Part shown: positions 32,295-40,335 of the stretch, piece by piece
How the letters are laid out: the number at the start of each line of letters is the position of its first letter
How positions within the stretch are numbered: the stretch's first letter is position 1
Source of the DNA: CAKSNH01 sp964422725
GTDB taxonomy: Bacteria > Bacillota > Clostridia > UBA1381
Assembly (NCBI GenBank): GCA_964422725.1
Contig: CAYRCC010000008.1
Coordinates: 1-61,841 of the forward strand
DNA: 61,841 nucleotides
Direction of reading: 5' to 3'
Made by a program: the position numbers and the translations under genes
Notes under the pieces: generated by a model
Databases searched by the model: none
The model's input: only the letters and a program-made list of their open reading frames with translations
Told to the model about the DNA's origin: nothing

Positions 32295-33527
32295 TCAGCC
32301 GTGCGTTTTTGCATAATTATCCTCGCGCGGTTCTCCCTTTACATACTCAAGCTTTTCGCCGTTCACATTAATAATCGTTTCTTCGGCAATTTCACCGTCT
32401 GCATATTTTATAAACTTCACAGTGCCGTCACCGCCGCCGCGGCCCTCCCACTGCTTTTCGTACACTGTACGCACACCGTCCTCAAGCTTTTCGCACGTAC
32501 CTACCCAATAAGGATATTCGCCGTACATATCCAAAAGCTTGTTTGACGCATCAACATTCATATCCGCAAGAATACGCTCGGTGTCGCCGATATCAGCTGT
32601 CCTGCCTATACCGCTCAAATACTTCGCGGCGTATTGGTGTTCCTGTTCTTCAAGCTGTTTATATACCTTGCTGTCGTACGACAAAACCTTACTCCATAAC
32701 CGCCTCGGAAACATTTCTTTTATGCTGTCAACGTACTCCGAGCCGTCCATCGGTTCAATGTAGTCGTTCAGCACATATTCACCGCCGTCGTACGAAAATA
32801 CCAGCTTTGCCGGAGTTGCTCCGCTGCCTGAAATCTTGGTAAATACATTATTCTCAAACCCGTATTCACCATAACTCACATACGCATATACGTTGACAAA
32901 ACCGTCTTTTTCTTCCTTTTCAATAATTATATTTCCCTCAGCCGCACACTCGCCGTCCGCATATTTGCCGGCGTTGTGCGCAAGTACCGCTCCGCTTACA
33001 GCCTCCTCAACAGCGGCGTACCCTACGGTTTTGTCGGTATTGCCGATTTTGTCAAATACGTTTCTGAAACTCTCATAACTTCCGTCATATTCGGCAATAC
33101 CATATAAATTTTCCGTCAAAACCGCAGCGCGCTCAACCGTATACACATCACCGCCGTCCGCAAAACTTATACTGTCGGCATTTTCCACAAGCATAAAATA
33201 AACCGCCGCCGCTTTTTTGAAATCGTCCTCGCTCGGTCTTTCCTTGTCAATCTCCATATGTACGGTTATTCCGTAAGGCTTTGTATCGGTTTTCAGCTCT
33301 ATGCTTTTTACACTGCCGTACGGTGACAGCAAGGTGTCCAAAATCGCCCTGCTCGACGGCGCATCGCCTATGTATTGAGTTTTGCTGTCATACAGCATTT
33401 TCACGATGCCGTCCGCCCGGTCTGCCGCCGCGCCGTCCTTAGGCACTGTCGGCGTACACCCTGCCGCCAGTACCGCCGCAAGAGTCACCGCCGACAATAA
33501 TTTTATCATTCTTTCATAATTCTTCAT
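32295..33527 (-). CDS. Lipoprotein of unknown function
   Basis: A protein of about 410 aa exported as a lipoprotein. The lipobox is LAAGC, after MIKLLSAVTLAAVLAAGCTP. The mature part begins with a Pro/Asp-rich linker. It then reads as alpha/beta segments with repeated EDGVRTVYEKQWEGRGGGDG- and FSYDGGEYVLNDYI-like strands at the C-terminus, but I recognise no family. The start at 33527 follows AGGTG. The frame reaches 33563 without a good site. It has no obvious operon partner. Surface-anchored, function unknown. Confidence 0.75.
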   Translation of the reverse strand: MKNYERMIKLLSAVTLAAVLAAGCTPTVPKDGAAADRADGIVKMLYDSKTQYIGDAPSSRAILDTLLSPYGSVKSIELKTDTKPYGITVHMEIDKERPSEDDFKKAAAVYFMLVENADSISFADGGDVYTVERAAVLTENLYGIAEYDGSYESFRNVFDKIGNTDKTVGYAAVEEAVSGAVLAHNAGKYADGECAAEGNIIIEKEEKDGFVNVYAYVSYGEYGFENNVFTKISGSGATPAKLVFSYDGGEYVLNDYIEPMDGSEYVDSIKEMFPRRLWSKVLSYDSKVYKQLEEQEHQYAAKYLSGIGRTADIGDTERILADMNVDASNKLLDMYGEYPYWVGTCEKLEDGVRTVYEKQWEGRGGGDGTVKFIKYADGEIAEETIINVNGEKLEYVKGEPREDNYAKTHG

Positions 33528-33870
33528 TTCGCACCTACTTTCACTGTACACATTATATTTCATTCAAAAATTTATGTCAATACAGAAAACATAATTTTCA
33601 GGGTCTGCACGCACTCTTTGCCCCAACAGCGGACATTTTGAGTCTTAAACATCAGCGGTGTCCGCGGTCTGACATCTTTTTTCGCGGTTTATCCGCAAAA
33701 CAATATAAAATCTGCCAAAATAAACTTGATTTTACTCACCTTTTATGGTAAAATATCTTCGTTTACTTGGGATAATCAAGCAAGCCGAACCATTTCAATT
33801 TTGATTTGTCAAAATCGTAAGTGCTCGCCTTGCAATCCCCACAAAAAACACAAGAAAGGATTTTTTAATT
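33528..33870 (+). promoter_or_regulatory. Intergenic region with the OFA-transporter promoter
   Basis: The promoter is TTGATT (33726-33731), 17 nt, TAAAAT (33749-33754). It gives a leader of about 110 nt before the ATG at 33871. I recognise no riboswitch in that leader. The rest of the gap (33528-33725) holds no gene that I can support. Confidence 0.6.
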
Positions 33871-35193
33871 ATGGGAAACAAAGTACAAAAAAGCGGCGGC
33901 TGGCGTACAAATAAATGGATACGCGCCGCAATTCCGGCACTGCTTTTGCATTGCAGTATCGGTACGGTTTACTGCTGGTCTATTTTCAGTCAGGAAATTG
34001 CCGATTATATCGGTTTTTCCAAAAGTGCCGCCGAGTGGGCGTTCAGTCTTGCGATTTTCTTTTTGGGTATGTCTGCCGCATTTCTCGGCAACGTGGTCGA
34101 AAAGGACATTCATAAGTCATCGCTTATCGCGGCTATATGCTTTGCCGCCGGTATGGCGGGCACAGGCGGATTTATCTACTACGGCGGTATGCACAAGGGC
34201 AGTGCAATCGCGCTTGTGGGTATTTACGTATGCTACGGCTTGATTATGGGTATCGGACTCGGTACAGGCTATCTTTCACCGGTTAAAACGCTTATGCTGT
34301 GGTTCAGCGACAAAAAAGGTCTTGCCACAGGTCTTGCCGTTGCCGGATTCGGTGCGGCAAAAGCTATTGCAAGTCCTATTATGCAGTCAATGCTTACGGG
34401 ACTCGGCGAGGGCGGTATTTACAAAATGTTCCTCATTCTTGCCGTTGTTTACTTTATAATGATGTTTGTCGGACACCTGCTCCTGAAAAAGCCTGACGAC
34501 TGGCACGAACCTACAAACGCCGCGGAAAAGAAGAGCATTATATCGGTTATCAAAACAAAGCCTATCGCAAACTACATAGGAATTTGGCTGATGTTCTACA
34601 TCAACATCACCTGCGGTCTTGCGCTTATTTCACAGGAAAAGGCTATTATAAAATGTCTTGGACTTGCCGGAGCTGTCGGCATCATTTCCACAATCTCGGC
34701 AATTTTCAACGCCGGCGGACGGCTTGGTTTCTCAGCGTGGGCAGACAAAATGAAAGACAGAAACACTGTTTATAAGCTGATTTTCATTATTTCCATAGTT
34801 CTTACGGCGGCAGTTATCGTGACGGGCGGTATCAAAAACGGTGCCGGAAACAGTGTATTGATTGCATTGGTTCTTATGCTTATAATGTTTATCAATGCCG
34901 GATACGGCGGCGGTTTCTCGAACGTGCCTACACTGCTCTCCGACCACTACGGTATGAGCAATATCAGTGCGATTCACGGTATCACCCTGTCGGCATGGGG
35001 TTTTGCCGGTCTTACGGGTAATCAGCTTGCTACATGGATTGTAAACCACTCCGGTGAAATGATAGAGATTAACGGCAATATGGTAAACCCTGTCGGATAT
35101 CAAACCGTGCTCTACGTAACCGTTGCGCTTTATGTTGTAGCATTATTGCTGAGTGTGCTGTTTGTAAAGCCCAGCAACAAAAACGCAGAATAA
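33871..35193 (+). CDS. OFA-family MFS transporter (oxalate/formate-antiporter-like)
   Basis: A 440-aa protein with 12 predicted membrane helices. The N-terminal GTVYCWSIFSQEIADYIGFS and the loop LGTGYLSPVKTLMLWFSDKKGLATGLAVAGFGAAKAIASP are typical of the OFA subfamily. The late GGGFSNVPTLLSDHYG and IHGITLSAWGFAGLTG segments also match it. OFA members exchange small organic acids such as oxalate, formate or lactate/pyruvate. The substrate here is not evident. AAAGGA lies 11 nt before the ATG. It is monocistronic, with a terminator at 35224-35260. Confidence 0.9.
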   Translation: MGNKVQKSGGWRTNKWIRAAIPALLLHCSIGTVYCWSIFSQEIADYIGFSKSAAEWAFSLAIFFLGMSAAFLGNVVEKDIHKSSLIAAICFAAGMAGTGGFIYYGGMHKGSAIALVGIYVCYGLIMGIGLGTGYLSPVKTLMLWFSDKKGLATGLAVAGFGAAKAIASPIMQSMLTGLGEGGIYKMFLILAVVYFIMMFVGHLLLKKPDDWHEPTNAAEKKSIISVIKTKPIANYIGIWLMFYINITCGLALISQEKAIIKCLGLAGAVGIISTISAIFNAGGRLGFSAWADKMKDRNTVYKLIFIISIVLTAAVIVTGGIKNGAGNSVLIALVLMLIMFINAGYGGGFSNVPTLLSDHYGMSNISAIHGITLSAWGFAGLTGNQLATWIVNHSGEMIEINGNMVNPVGYQTVLYVTVALYVVALLLSVLFVKPSNKNAE

Positions 35194-35223
35194 ATCAAAT
35201 CTGTTTTGATTTAAAAATTATTT

Positions 35224-35260
35224 TTCCGAGGTACAATATCCTATGTACCTCGGAATTTTT
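35224..35260. terminator. Bidirectional terminator between the OFA transporter and anti-sigma genes
   Basis: TTCCGAGGTACA and TGTACCTCGGAA form a 12-bp stem, followed by seven Ts on the plus strand. The genes converge here. Confidence 0.85.
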
Positions 35261-35269
35261 TTAGGGGAA

Positions 35270-36262
35270 TTATTTGTTTTTTTCAAGTGCCTTTTCGATC
35301 ATTTCCTGTGTTATTATAACCTCTTTTGTACCCTCCGTTTCGGTTGTTTCGTTTCCGATTATTCCCTGAGTTACAACCTCGCCGGCACTTTCCGTTTCGC
35401 TCAGCGCACTTTCAAGCATTTCCTGTGTCACCTCGACGTTTTCCGCCTCCTCGGTTTCCGCAAGCTGTGCATCGGTATCCTGAGCATTTTGAGCCTCGGC
35501 TGATTTTTTCAGATATTCAGCCGCTTTCTCAGGATCGGCTTTTGATTTGTCAAGCTCCAGCTTGATTAAGATATTTGTACCGCTATAGTCGTCCTTCGGC
35601 GCGATAGCACCGGTCGTTTCGTCAAACGAATATACGCTGTTATTCAGCGAACCGCCCGAAATAACCGCCATATATACATTTCTGTCGGCAAAATACTCAA
35701 TATCGTCAAACTCTATTATCCTGTAAAGCACTCCGTCGATAATGTCAGCCGTATATCCGCCGTTCATCGTAAATATGTTATACTGCCACGGACTCAAACC
35801 CTCGATAAGAGGAGTTACCAAAATGTCATCGTCAAATGTCATTGCGGTCGCATCCGCTTTTTCAATCGCGACCACCGCATATGTCCGTTCAGGGAACAGC
35901 TCCCACGACGACGATTCAAACTTACTCAAATTTGCTCCGGACGCAACTCCCAGTACAGTTGCTTTATAGTCGCCGTCCGTAACGGTCTGCGAAACGCTGC
36001 CCTCTTTTTCAAAATACTGCGCCAGCTTGCTGTCACCGAGCGCATCTGCAACGTCTTTCGGACCGAGCAGTTTGTACGAAGCAAAAACCGTTGTACCTAT
36101 CAGGCAGATAGCCGCCGCCGCAATCAATACTATTCTTTTTACATTATAATTTCTTTTCACCATAGTCATTTCCTCTCCTTTAATGTCGAAAGGAACTGTT
36201 ATTATGGACTTTACAAGTTCTGCATGCTTATACATTCTGTTTTCCAAATCATCTGTTTTCAC
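35270..36262 (-). CDS. Membrane anti-sigma factor-like protein
   Basis: A protein of about 330 aa encoded directly after an ECF sigma factor. A short cytosolic N-terminus (KTDDLENRMYKHAELVKSII) precedes one membrane helix (about 45-65, IVLIAAAAICLIGTTVFASYKLL). A large extracytoplasmic domain follows, with strands such as YAVVAIEKADATAMTFDDDI. The C-terminus has an acidic linker with three related units, EVTQEMLESAL, VVTQGIIGN and IITQEMIEKAL. GTG at 36262 has AAGGAG 9 nt upstream. The ATG at 36271 lies on top of that site, so I prefer GTG. It overlaps the sigma gene by 14 nt, implying coupling. It probably sequesters the sigma factor at the membrane. Confidence 0.75.
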   Translation of the reverse strand: MKTDDLENRMYKHAELVKSIITVPFDIKGEEMTMVKRNYNVKRIVLIAAAAICLIGTTVFASYKLLGPKDVADALGDSKLAQYFEKEGSVSQTVTDGDYKATVLGVASGANLSKFESSSWELFPERTYAVVAIEKADATAMTFDDDILVTPLIEGLSPWQYNIFTMNGGYTADIIDGVLYRIIEFDDIEYFADRNVYMAVISGGSLNNSVYSFDETTGAIAPKDDYSGTNILIKLELDKSKADPEKAAEYLKKSAEAQNAQDTDAQLAETEEAENVEVTQEMLESALSETESAGEVVTQGIIGNETTETEGTKEVIITQEMIEKALEKNK

Positions 36263-36728
36263 TTTCAACATCTCCTTCCAAATACTTTTTAAGCTCCGAT
36301 AACGCTTTGCCTGTCTTATATTTTACGGTAGAAACAGGCTGTTTTAATGCACGCGAAATCTCATCATAGGTCATATCATTATAAAAGCGCAGTGTTATGT
36401 AAACAGACAGCCGGCTGTCCAGCTTGCATATGCAGTCTATAATATTCATTTCCTCCAGCGGCATTTCGTAAAACACATTAAGCGTATCCGTCAGCTCCTC
36501 CGAATACCTTTGTTTTTTCTTAAAATCCTTACTCTTGTTTATCACAATACGCGTAATCCACGTTTTGAAATACTGTTTATCCTTCAGCTTGTCAAACGCT
36601 TTCAACGCCGCCAAAACCGCCTCCTGAACACAGTCTTTCGCATCTTCGGTATTGTGCAGGTACCCTATAGCAACCAAGAATAATGATTTCTCACATTCCC
36701 TGTATTTCTGTTCAAACAGCTCGTACAC
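36249..36728 (-). CDS. ECF-type RNA polymerase sigma factor
   Basis: A 159-aa sigma-70-family factor with regions 2 and 4 only. Region 2 is EKSLFLVAIGYLHNTEDAKDCVQEAVLAALKAFDKL...YFKTWITRIVINKSKD. Region 4 is LSVYITLRFYNDMTYDEISRALKQPVSTVKYKTGKALSELKKYL. The start is GTG at 36728 with AAAGGAGGG 7 nt before it. It resembles the SigV/SigW group that responds to envelope stress. The downstream anti-sigma overlaps it. I do not see a matching autoregulatory promoter with certainty. Confidence 0.92.
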   Translation of the reverse strand: MYELFEQKYRECEKSLFLVAIGYLHNTEDAKDCVQEAVLAALKAFDKLKDKQYFKTWITRIVINKSKDFKKKQRYSEELTDTLNVFYEMPLEEMNIIDCICKLDSRLSVYITLRFYNDMTYDEISRALKQPVSTVKYKTGKALSELKKYLEGDVESENR

Positions 36729-36817
36729 ATTGTGTCCCTCCTTTACCCTTGTAAAAGCTCTTACGTTTATTAGACGATTTAAAAACCGAAAAAGTCAAAG
36801 TTTTTTAAATTTTTTCA

Positions 36818-36848
36818 CAAAAATAGGGTACGAATCAAATCGTACCCT
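36818..36848 (-). terminator. Terminator hairpin, distal copy with T-tract
   Basis: On the minus strand AGGGTACGA and TCGTACCCT form a 9-bp stem (36825-36848) followed by ATTTTTG. It terminates transcription from trhP after the repeat element, and it is a direct duplicate of the hairpin at 37072-37092. Confidence 0.8.
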
Positions 36849-37068
36849 CAGAGTGTAGACTTATTAGTTTTGCTTAAAATTTTTGAAGAGGTTTCGCTGT
36901 CTGCGGACAGCGACAAACTTTTTAAAAAGTTTGAACAAAACTTGAACGCTTAGGAGTTTCGTCGTCTGCGGACGACGATTTAAGGCTCCGCCTTAAAAAT
37001 CCGCAAGCCTTTGAAAAGGCTTGACCTAAACTTTAATACAAAACACATTGTGTTTTGTCTACAGTCTG
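36849..37068 (+). mobile_element. Multi-hairpin repeat element, copy B (220 bp)
   Basis: Starts CAGAGTGTAGAC and ends GTCTACAGTCTG, a 12-bp terminal inverted repeat with one mismatch. The internal hairpins are the same and in the same order as copy A (32008-32230), including the two TGCG-loop stems and the CAAAACACA palindrome near the right end. It has no ORF. It lies exactly between two direct copies of a terminator hairpin (36825-36848 and 37072-37092). Confidence 0.85.
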
Positions 37069-37071
37069 AAA

Positions 37072-37092
37072 GTACGAATCAAATCGTACCCT
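37072..37092 (-). terminator. Terminator hairpin of trhP, gene-proximal copy without T-tract
   Basis: A 21-bp direct duplicate of part of the hairpin at 36825-36848, located 8 nt downstream of the trhP stop. On the minus strand the stem is followed by TTTCAGACTGTAGAC, that is the end of the repeat element, rather than by the original T-tract. Confidence 0.75.
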
Positions 37093-37099
37093 AAATCCG

Positions 37100-38332
37100 T
37101 CACTTAGTGCTGATTTTTCTTACCATAGCGTTTTTAACAACAGGCTTTGCCATCGGCATCTTTACCGTCATTGCGGCGTGCGGTGCGGAGTCTATACTCT
37201 CACCCTTGTCGTTTTGCATATACTCAATCTTTTGCACAAAAAACGGCTCGCTCGGCTGAATTACTTCTATCTCCTCGCCTACCGTAAATTTATTTCGCTG
37301 TGACAAAACCGCAATTCCCGTATTGCTGTCATAATCGGTTACAATTGCGGCAATGTCATAGTCACGGATATATGAGCTTGACGTATACACTTGGTCATTC
37401 TCGTCAGGTTTGCCGAGGTAAAAACCTGTGGTATACGGTCTGTGGCTGACTTTGCACAGCTCTTCATACTGTTTTTCGTCAAATACATAATTATCGGGGT
37501 CGGCAAAATATTTGTCTATTTCCTCCCTGTACGCCTTAACTATAGTCGCAACATAATATTCACTCTTTACCCTGCCCTCGATTTTAAAACTGGATATTCC
37601 GCTTTTTACAAGCTCGGGAATGTGCATTATCATACACAAATCCTTTGAATTGAAAATGAAACTGCCGCGCTCATTTTCAAATACATCCATATACTCCCCC
37701 GGTCTTGTCTGCTCGACAAGCGAATAGTTCCACCGGCACGGGTGCGAGCACGCACCTCTGTTTGAGTCGCGGTGCGTGAGATAGTTGCTCAAAAGACAGC
37801 GCCCCGAATAGGAAATACACATTGCGCCGTGTACAAACGCCTCAATCTCCAAATCACTCGGTATGTTTTCCCTTATCTGCCTTATTTCTTCAAACGACAT
37901 CTCGCGCGCAAGCACTACCCTCGATGCGCCCATCTCATGCCACTTGCGCGCCGACATATAATTTACGTTGTTCGCCTGCGTACTTATATGAATAGGGATT
38001 TCCGGCGCAAGCCTTTGAACCATATCGAAAAGCCCCAAATCGGCAACCAGTATGCCGTCAAACCCAAGCGGACGTACCTCTTTTATAAACTCCTCAAATT
38101 CGGCAATATCCGAGTTGTGCGGCAAAATATTTGCCGTAAGATACACTTTTTTCCCTCTCTCGTGCGCAAACGCAAGTCCCTCTTTCATCTCGTCAAAACT
38201 GAAATTGTCTGCCGCAACTCTCAGGCTGTACGCCTCACCGCCGATATACACCGCATCTGCACCGTAAATTACAGCTGTTTTCAGTTTTTCCAAATTTCCT
38301 CCGGGTGCTAAAAGTTCAGGTTTATTCATCAT
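37100..38332 (-). CDS. trhP: U32-family tRNA hydroxylation protein
   Basis: A 410-aa U32 peptidase-family protein. The N-terminal TIM-barrel-like domain shows ELLAPGGNLEKLKTAVIYGADAVYIGG, VYLTANILPHN and ISTQANNVNYMSARKWHEMGASRVVLAREM. The family signature EAFVHGAMCISYSGRCLLSNYLTHRDSNRGAC contains cysteines that bind a cluster in relatives. In Bacillus the TrhP proteins hydroxylate U34 of tRNA to 5-hydroxyuridine. The adjacent trmR and mltG reproduce the yrrL-yrrM-yrrN/O order and support that assignment over a protease role. AGGAGATGAA precedes the ATG. Either of two adjacent ATGs could start. Confidence 0.88.
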   Translation of the reverse strand: MMNKPELLAPGGNLEKLKTAVIYGADAVYIGGEAYSLRVAADNFSFDEMKEGLAFAHERGKKVYLTANILPHNSDIAEFEEFIKEVRPLGFDGILVADLGLFDMVQRLAPEIPIHISTQANNVNYMSARKWHEMGASRVVLAREMSFEEIRQIRENIPSDLEIEAFVHGAMCISYSGRCLLSNYLTHRDSNRGACSHPCRWNYSLVEQTRPGEYMDVFENERGSFIFNSKDLCMIMHIPELVKSGISSFKIEGRVKSEYYVATIVKAYREEIDKYFADPDNYVFDEKQYEELCKVSHRPYTTGFYLGKPDENDQVYTSSSYIRDYDIAAIVTDYDSNTGIAVLSQRNKFTVGEEIEVIQPSEPFFVQKIEYMQNDKGESIDSAPHAAMTVKMPMAKPVVKNAMVRKISTK

Positions 38333-38348
38333 TTCATCTCCTAAATTA

Positions 38349-39008
38349 TCATAATTTCACAGATACCGTCATACCGTCGCCGAGCGGCAGTATTGACGTT
38401 TTCAAATCCCCTCGCGCGTTAAGCTCCTTTACAAAGCCGCGCAAACGCCTGACAATAGTAATTTTCCGCCGTATAACCAAATCGTCCGTCGCCGTCATTC
38501 CTTTGTAAAGCACGTTGTCGGCAATTAAAAGTCCGCCCCTGCGAAGCAGTCTTACGCAGTCGTCAAGCATATATATATAATGCGCCTTCGGTCCGTCAAG
38601 AAATACTATATCATAAACGCCGTTAAGCTCTTTTATATAATCCTTGGCATCTGCCTCAACAACGGTTATTGTGTCGGACAGACCCGCCTTTTCAATGTTT
38701 CCGCGTGCAATTTTTGCCGACTCGGCGTTATATTCAAGCGTCGTGAGCTGACCGCCCAATGCAAGTCCCTCCGCCATCACTATAGCCGAATACCCTATCG
38801 CACAGCCTATTTCCAGAATGTTCACGGGCGCTACTGTTTTTGTTATCACCGACAAAAATGCCGCCGTTTCGGGCGGCACTATCGGCACATCATTTTCCTG
38901 TGCATACTTTTGCATATCGGCAAGCAAGCCGTCGTTTTTCCCAAGCTCACCGCGTATATAATTTGTAACATATTCATATGTTATCGCATTTTTGTCATAT
39001 TCAATCAT
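38349..39008 (-). CDS. trmR: SAM-dependent tRNA 5-hydroxyuridine methyltransferase
   Basis: A 219-aa class I O-methyltransferase (YrrM/COMT-like). The SAM-binding motif is NILEIGCAIGYSAIVMAEGL, followed by LTTLEYNAESAKIARGNIEKAG, VVEADAKDYI, and YDIVFLDGPKAHYIYMLDDCVRLLRRGGLLIADNVLYKG with the metal-binding aspartates and asparagine. In Bacillus TrmR methylates the 5-hydroxyuridine made by TrhP to 5-methoxyuridine at the wobble position. It lies between mltG and trhP in the known order, 16 nt before trhP. Confidence 0.88.
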   Translation of the reverse strand: MIEYDKNAITYEYVTNYIRGELGKNDGLLADMQKYAQENDVPIVPPETAAFLSVITKTVAPVNILEIGCAIGYSAIVMAEGLALGGQLTTLEYNAESAKIARGNIEKAGLSDTITVVEADAKDYIKELNGVYDIVFLDGPKAHYIYMLDDCVRLLRRGGLLIADNVLYKGMTATDDLVIRRKITIVRRLRGFVKELNARGDLKTSILPLGDGMTVSVKL

Positions 39009-39029
39009 TGTTAAAAACCAATCCTTTTC

Positions 39030-40025
39030 TCAGCTCTCCGCTTTTTTCTTGGCGGCAAGATGTGCGCTGTAGGTTTCGGAAAACACGTGTTTTCCGTCCT
39101 TACCCAGCACGAAATATCTCGCTGACGTTTTTTCCGGATACAGCGCGGCTTTTATACATTCCGCCCCCGGGGACGCAATCGGTCCTATCGGCAGTCCGGA
39201 ATACTTATATGTGTTGTATTTTGAGTCAATCGCCAAATCCGCATTGGAAAGCTTTGCCTTTCTCTCCTCAAGAACATATTCAACCGTCGCGCACGACTGC
39301 AGTTTCATTCCGTCGCCGAGCCTGTTGTAAAACACACCCGCCACCTTTGCCCTTTCATCGGGAACATTGGTTTCGCGCTCGACAACAGAGGCCAAAGTCA
39401 CTATTTCATCAACCGACATTCCAAGCTCCTCCGCTCTGTCATAATACTCCTCGCGAAAGCATTTGTCAAACTCGGCAAGCATCATATCAATCATATCATG
39501 CGCGCAAATGTCCTCGGAAACAATATATGTGTCAGGAAACAAGTAGCCCTCAAGCTCATTTTCGCGTTCGGGCAATTCTTTCAAAAATTCATAGTCATAG
39601 TCCTCCGCCTTTGCCGCCGCGTAAAACTCCTCCTTATCAACAATACCCAGCTGTTCAAGCCTGTCCGCAATCCGATACATTTCGTACCCCTCCGGTATTG
39701 TTACTTTTACCGTACCGCGTCCGTCCGAGGCAAGCAGCTGTATAATCTCGTCATAACTCATTTCCGGTTCTATAACGGCTTTGCCGGGTTTAAAACCCGT
39801 CAAAAGATTTGCCTTTTCGGCTTTCATTTTAAAAATTCCCGAATATTTTATTGCCCCCGCATCTTTCAACATCCGCACAATGCCGTTACCCGTTGCGCCG
39901 TTTTCTATTTCAATGCTTACGCTTTCTTTTATGTTCACGCCGCTCACGTCGCTGTTAACCGCCGCCGCACCTATCAATGCCGCCGCCGCCAGCAGTGCGC
40001 AAACTGCCGGAATAATTTTTTTCAA
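39030..40025 (-). CDS. mltG: Endolytic murein transglycosylase
   Basis: A 331-aa MltG/YceG-family membrane enzyme that cleaves nascent glycan strands and sets their length. One N-terminal membrane helix (about 3-22) is followed by a LysM-like part (TVKVTIPEGYEMYRIADRLEQLGIVDKEEF). The catalytic domain has EGYLFPDTYIV, the active-site glutamate in TLASVVERETNVPDERAKVAGVFYNRL, and SKYNTYKYSGLPIGPIASPG. The start codon is TTG at 40025 with AGGTGA 6 nt upstream. It is first in the operon mltG-trmR-trhP. Confidence 0.95.
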   Translation of the reverse strand: MKKIIPAVCALLAAAALIGAAAVNSDVSGVNIKESVSIEIENGATGNGIVRMLKDAGAIKYSGIFKMKAEKANLLTGFKPGKAVIEPEMSYDEIIQLLASDGRGTVKVTIPEGYEMYRIADRLEQLGIVDKEEFYAAAKAEDYDYEFLKELPERENELEGYLFPDTYIVSEDICAHDMIDMMLAEFDKCFREEYYDRAEELGMSVDEIVTLASVVERETNVPDERAKVAGVFYNRLGDGMKLQSCATVEYVLEERKAKLSNADLAIDSKYNTYKYSGLPIGPIASPGAECIKAALYPEKTSARYFVLGKDGKHVFSETYSAHLAAKKKAES

Positions 40026-40254
40026 AGTATCACCTGCCTATTACTAATACCCATCGCCGGCAAAATGCCGACAGTTTCCTACATTATTCATTTTATAATA
40101 TATGAACAAATAAGTCAACAAAAAGATATCACGGCTGAAGTAAAAATCGGAAGTTGAAGCCGTTAATTTCCGCGCCGTATAACCGACTGATTTGCACAAA
40201 TGATGCATATAAATAAAATATTTAAAAATAGTGCTGTTTTTTTAGTAAAAATTA

Positions 40255-40283
40255 TTGAAATTCTACAATCTTTTTGGTATAAT
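40255..40283 (+). promoter_or_regulatory. Promoter of the MCP-PilZ gene
   Basis: TTGAAA (40255-40260), a 17-nt spacer and TATAAT (40278-40283). AGGAGGG follows at 40320-40326, 9 nt before the ATG. The rest of the gap from 40026 shows no gene. Confidence 0.8.
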
Positions 40284-40335
40284 AAAGTAAAATACATAAT
40301 GATATGATGGGGTCATTTAAAGGAGGGACTTGCTC

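Noticed and set aside
36849..37068. Group IIC intron, which also inserts after terminator hairpins
   Set aside because: Only 220 bp, lacks intron 5' end and domain V features, and group II introns do not duplicate the target hairpin.
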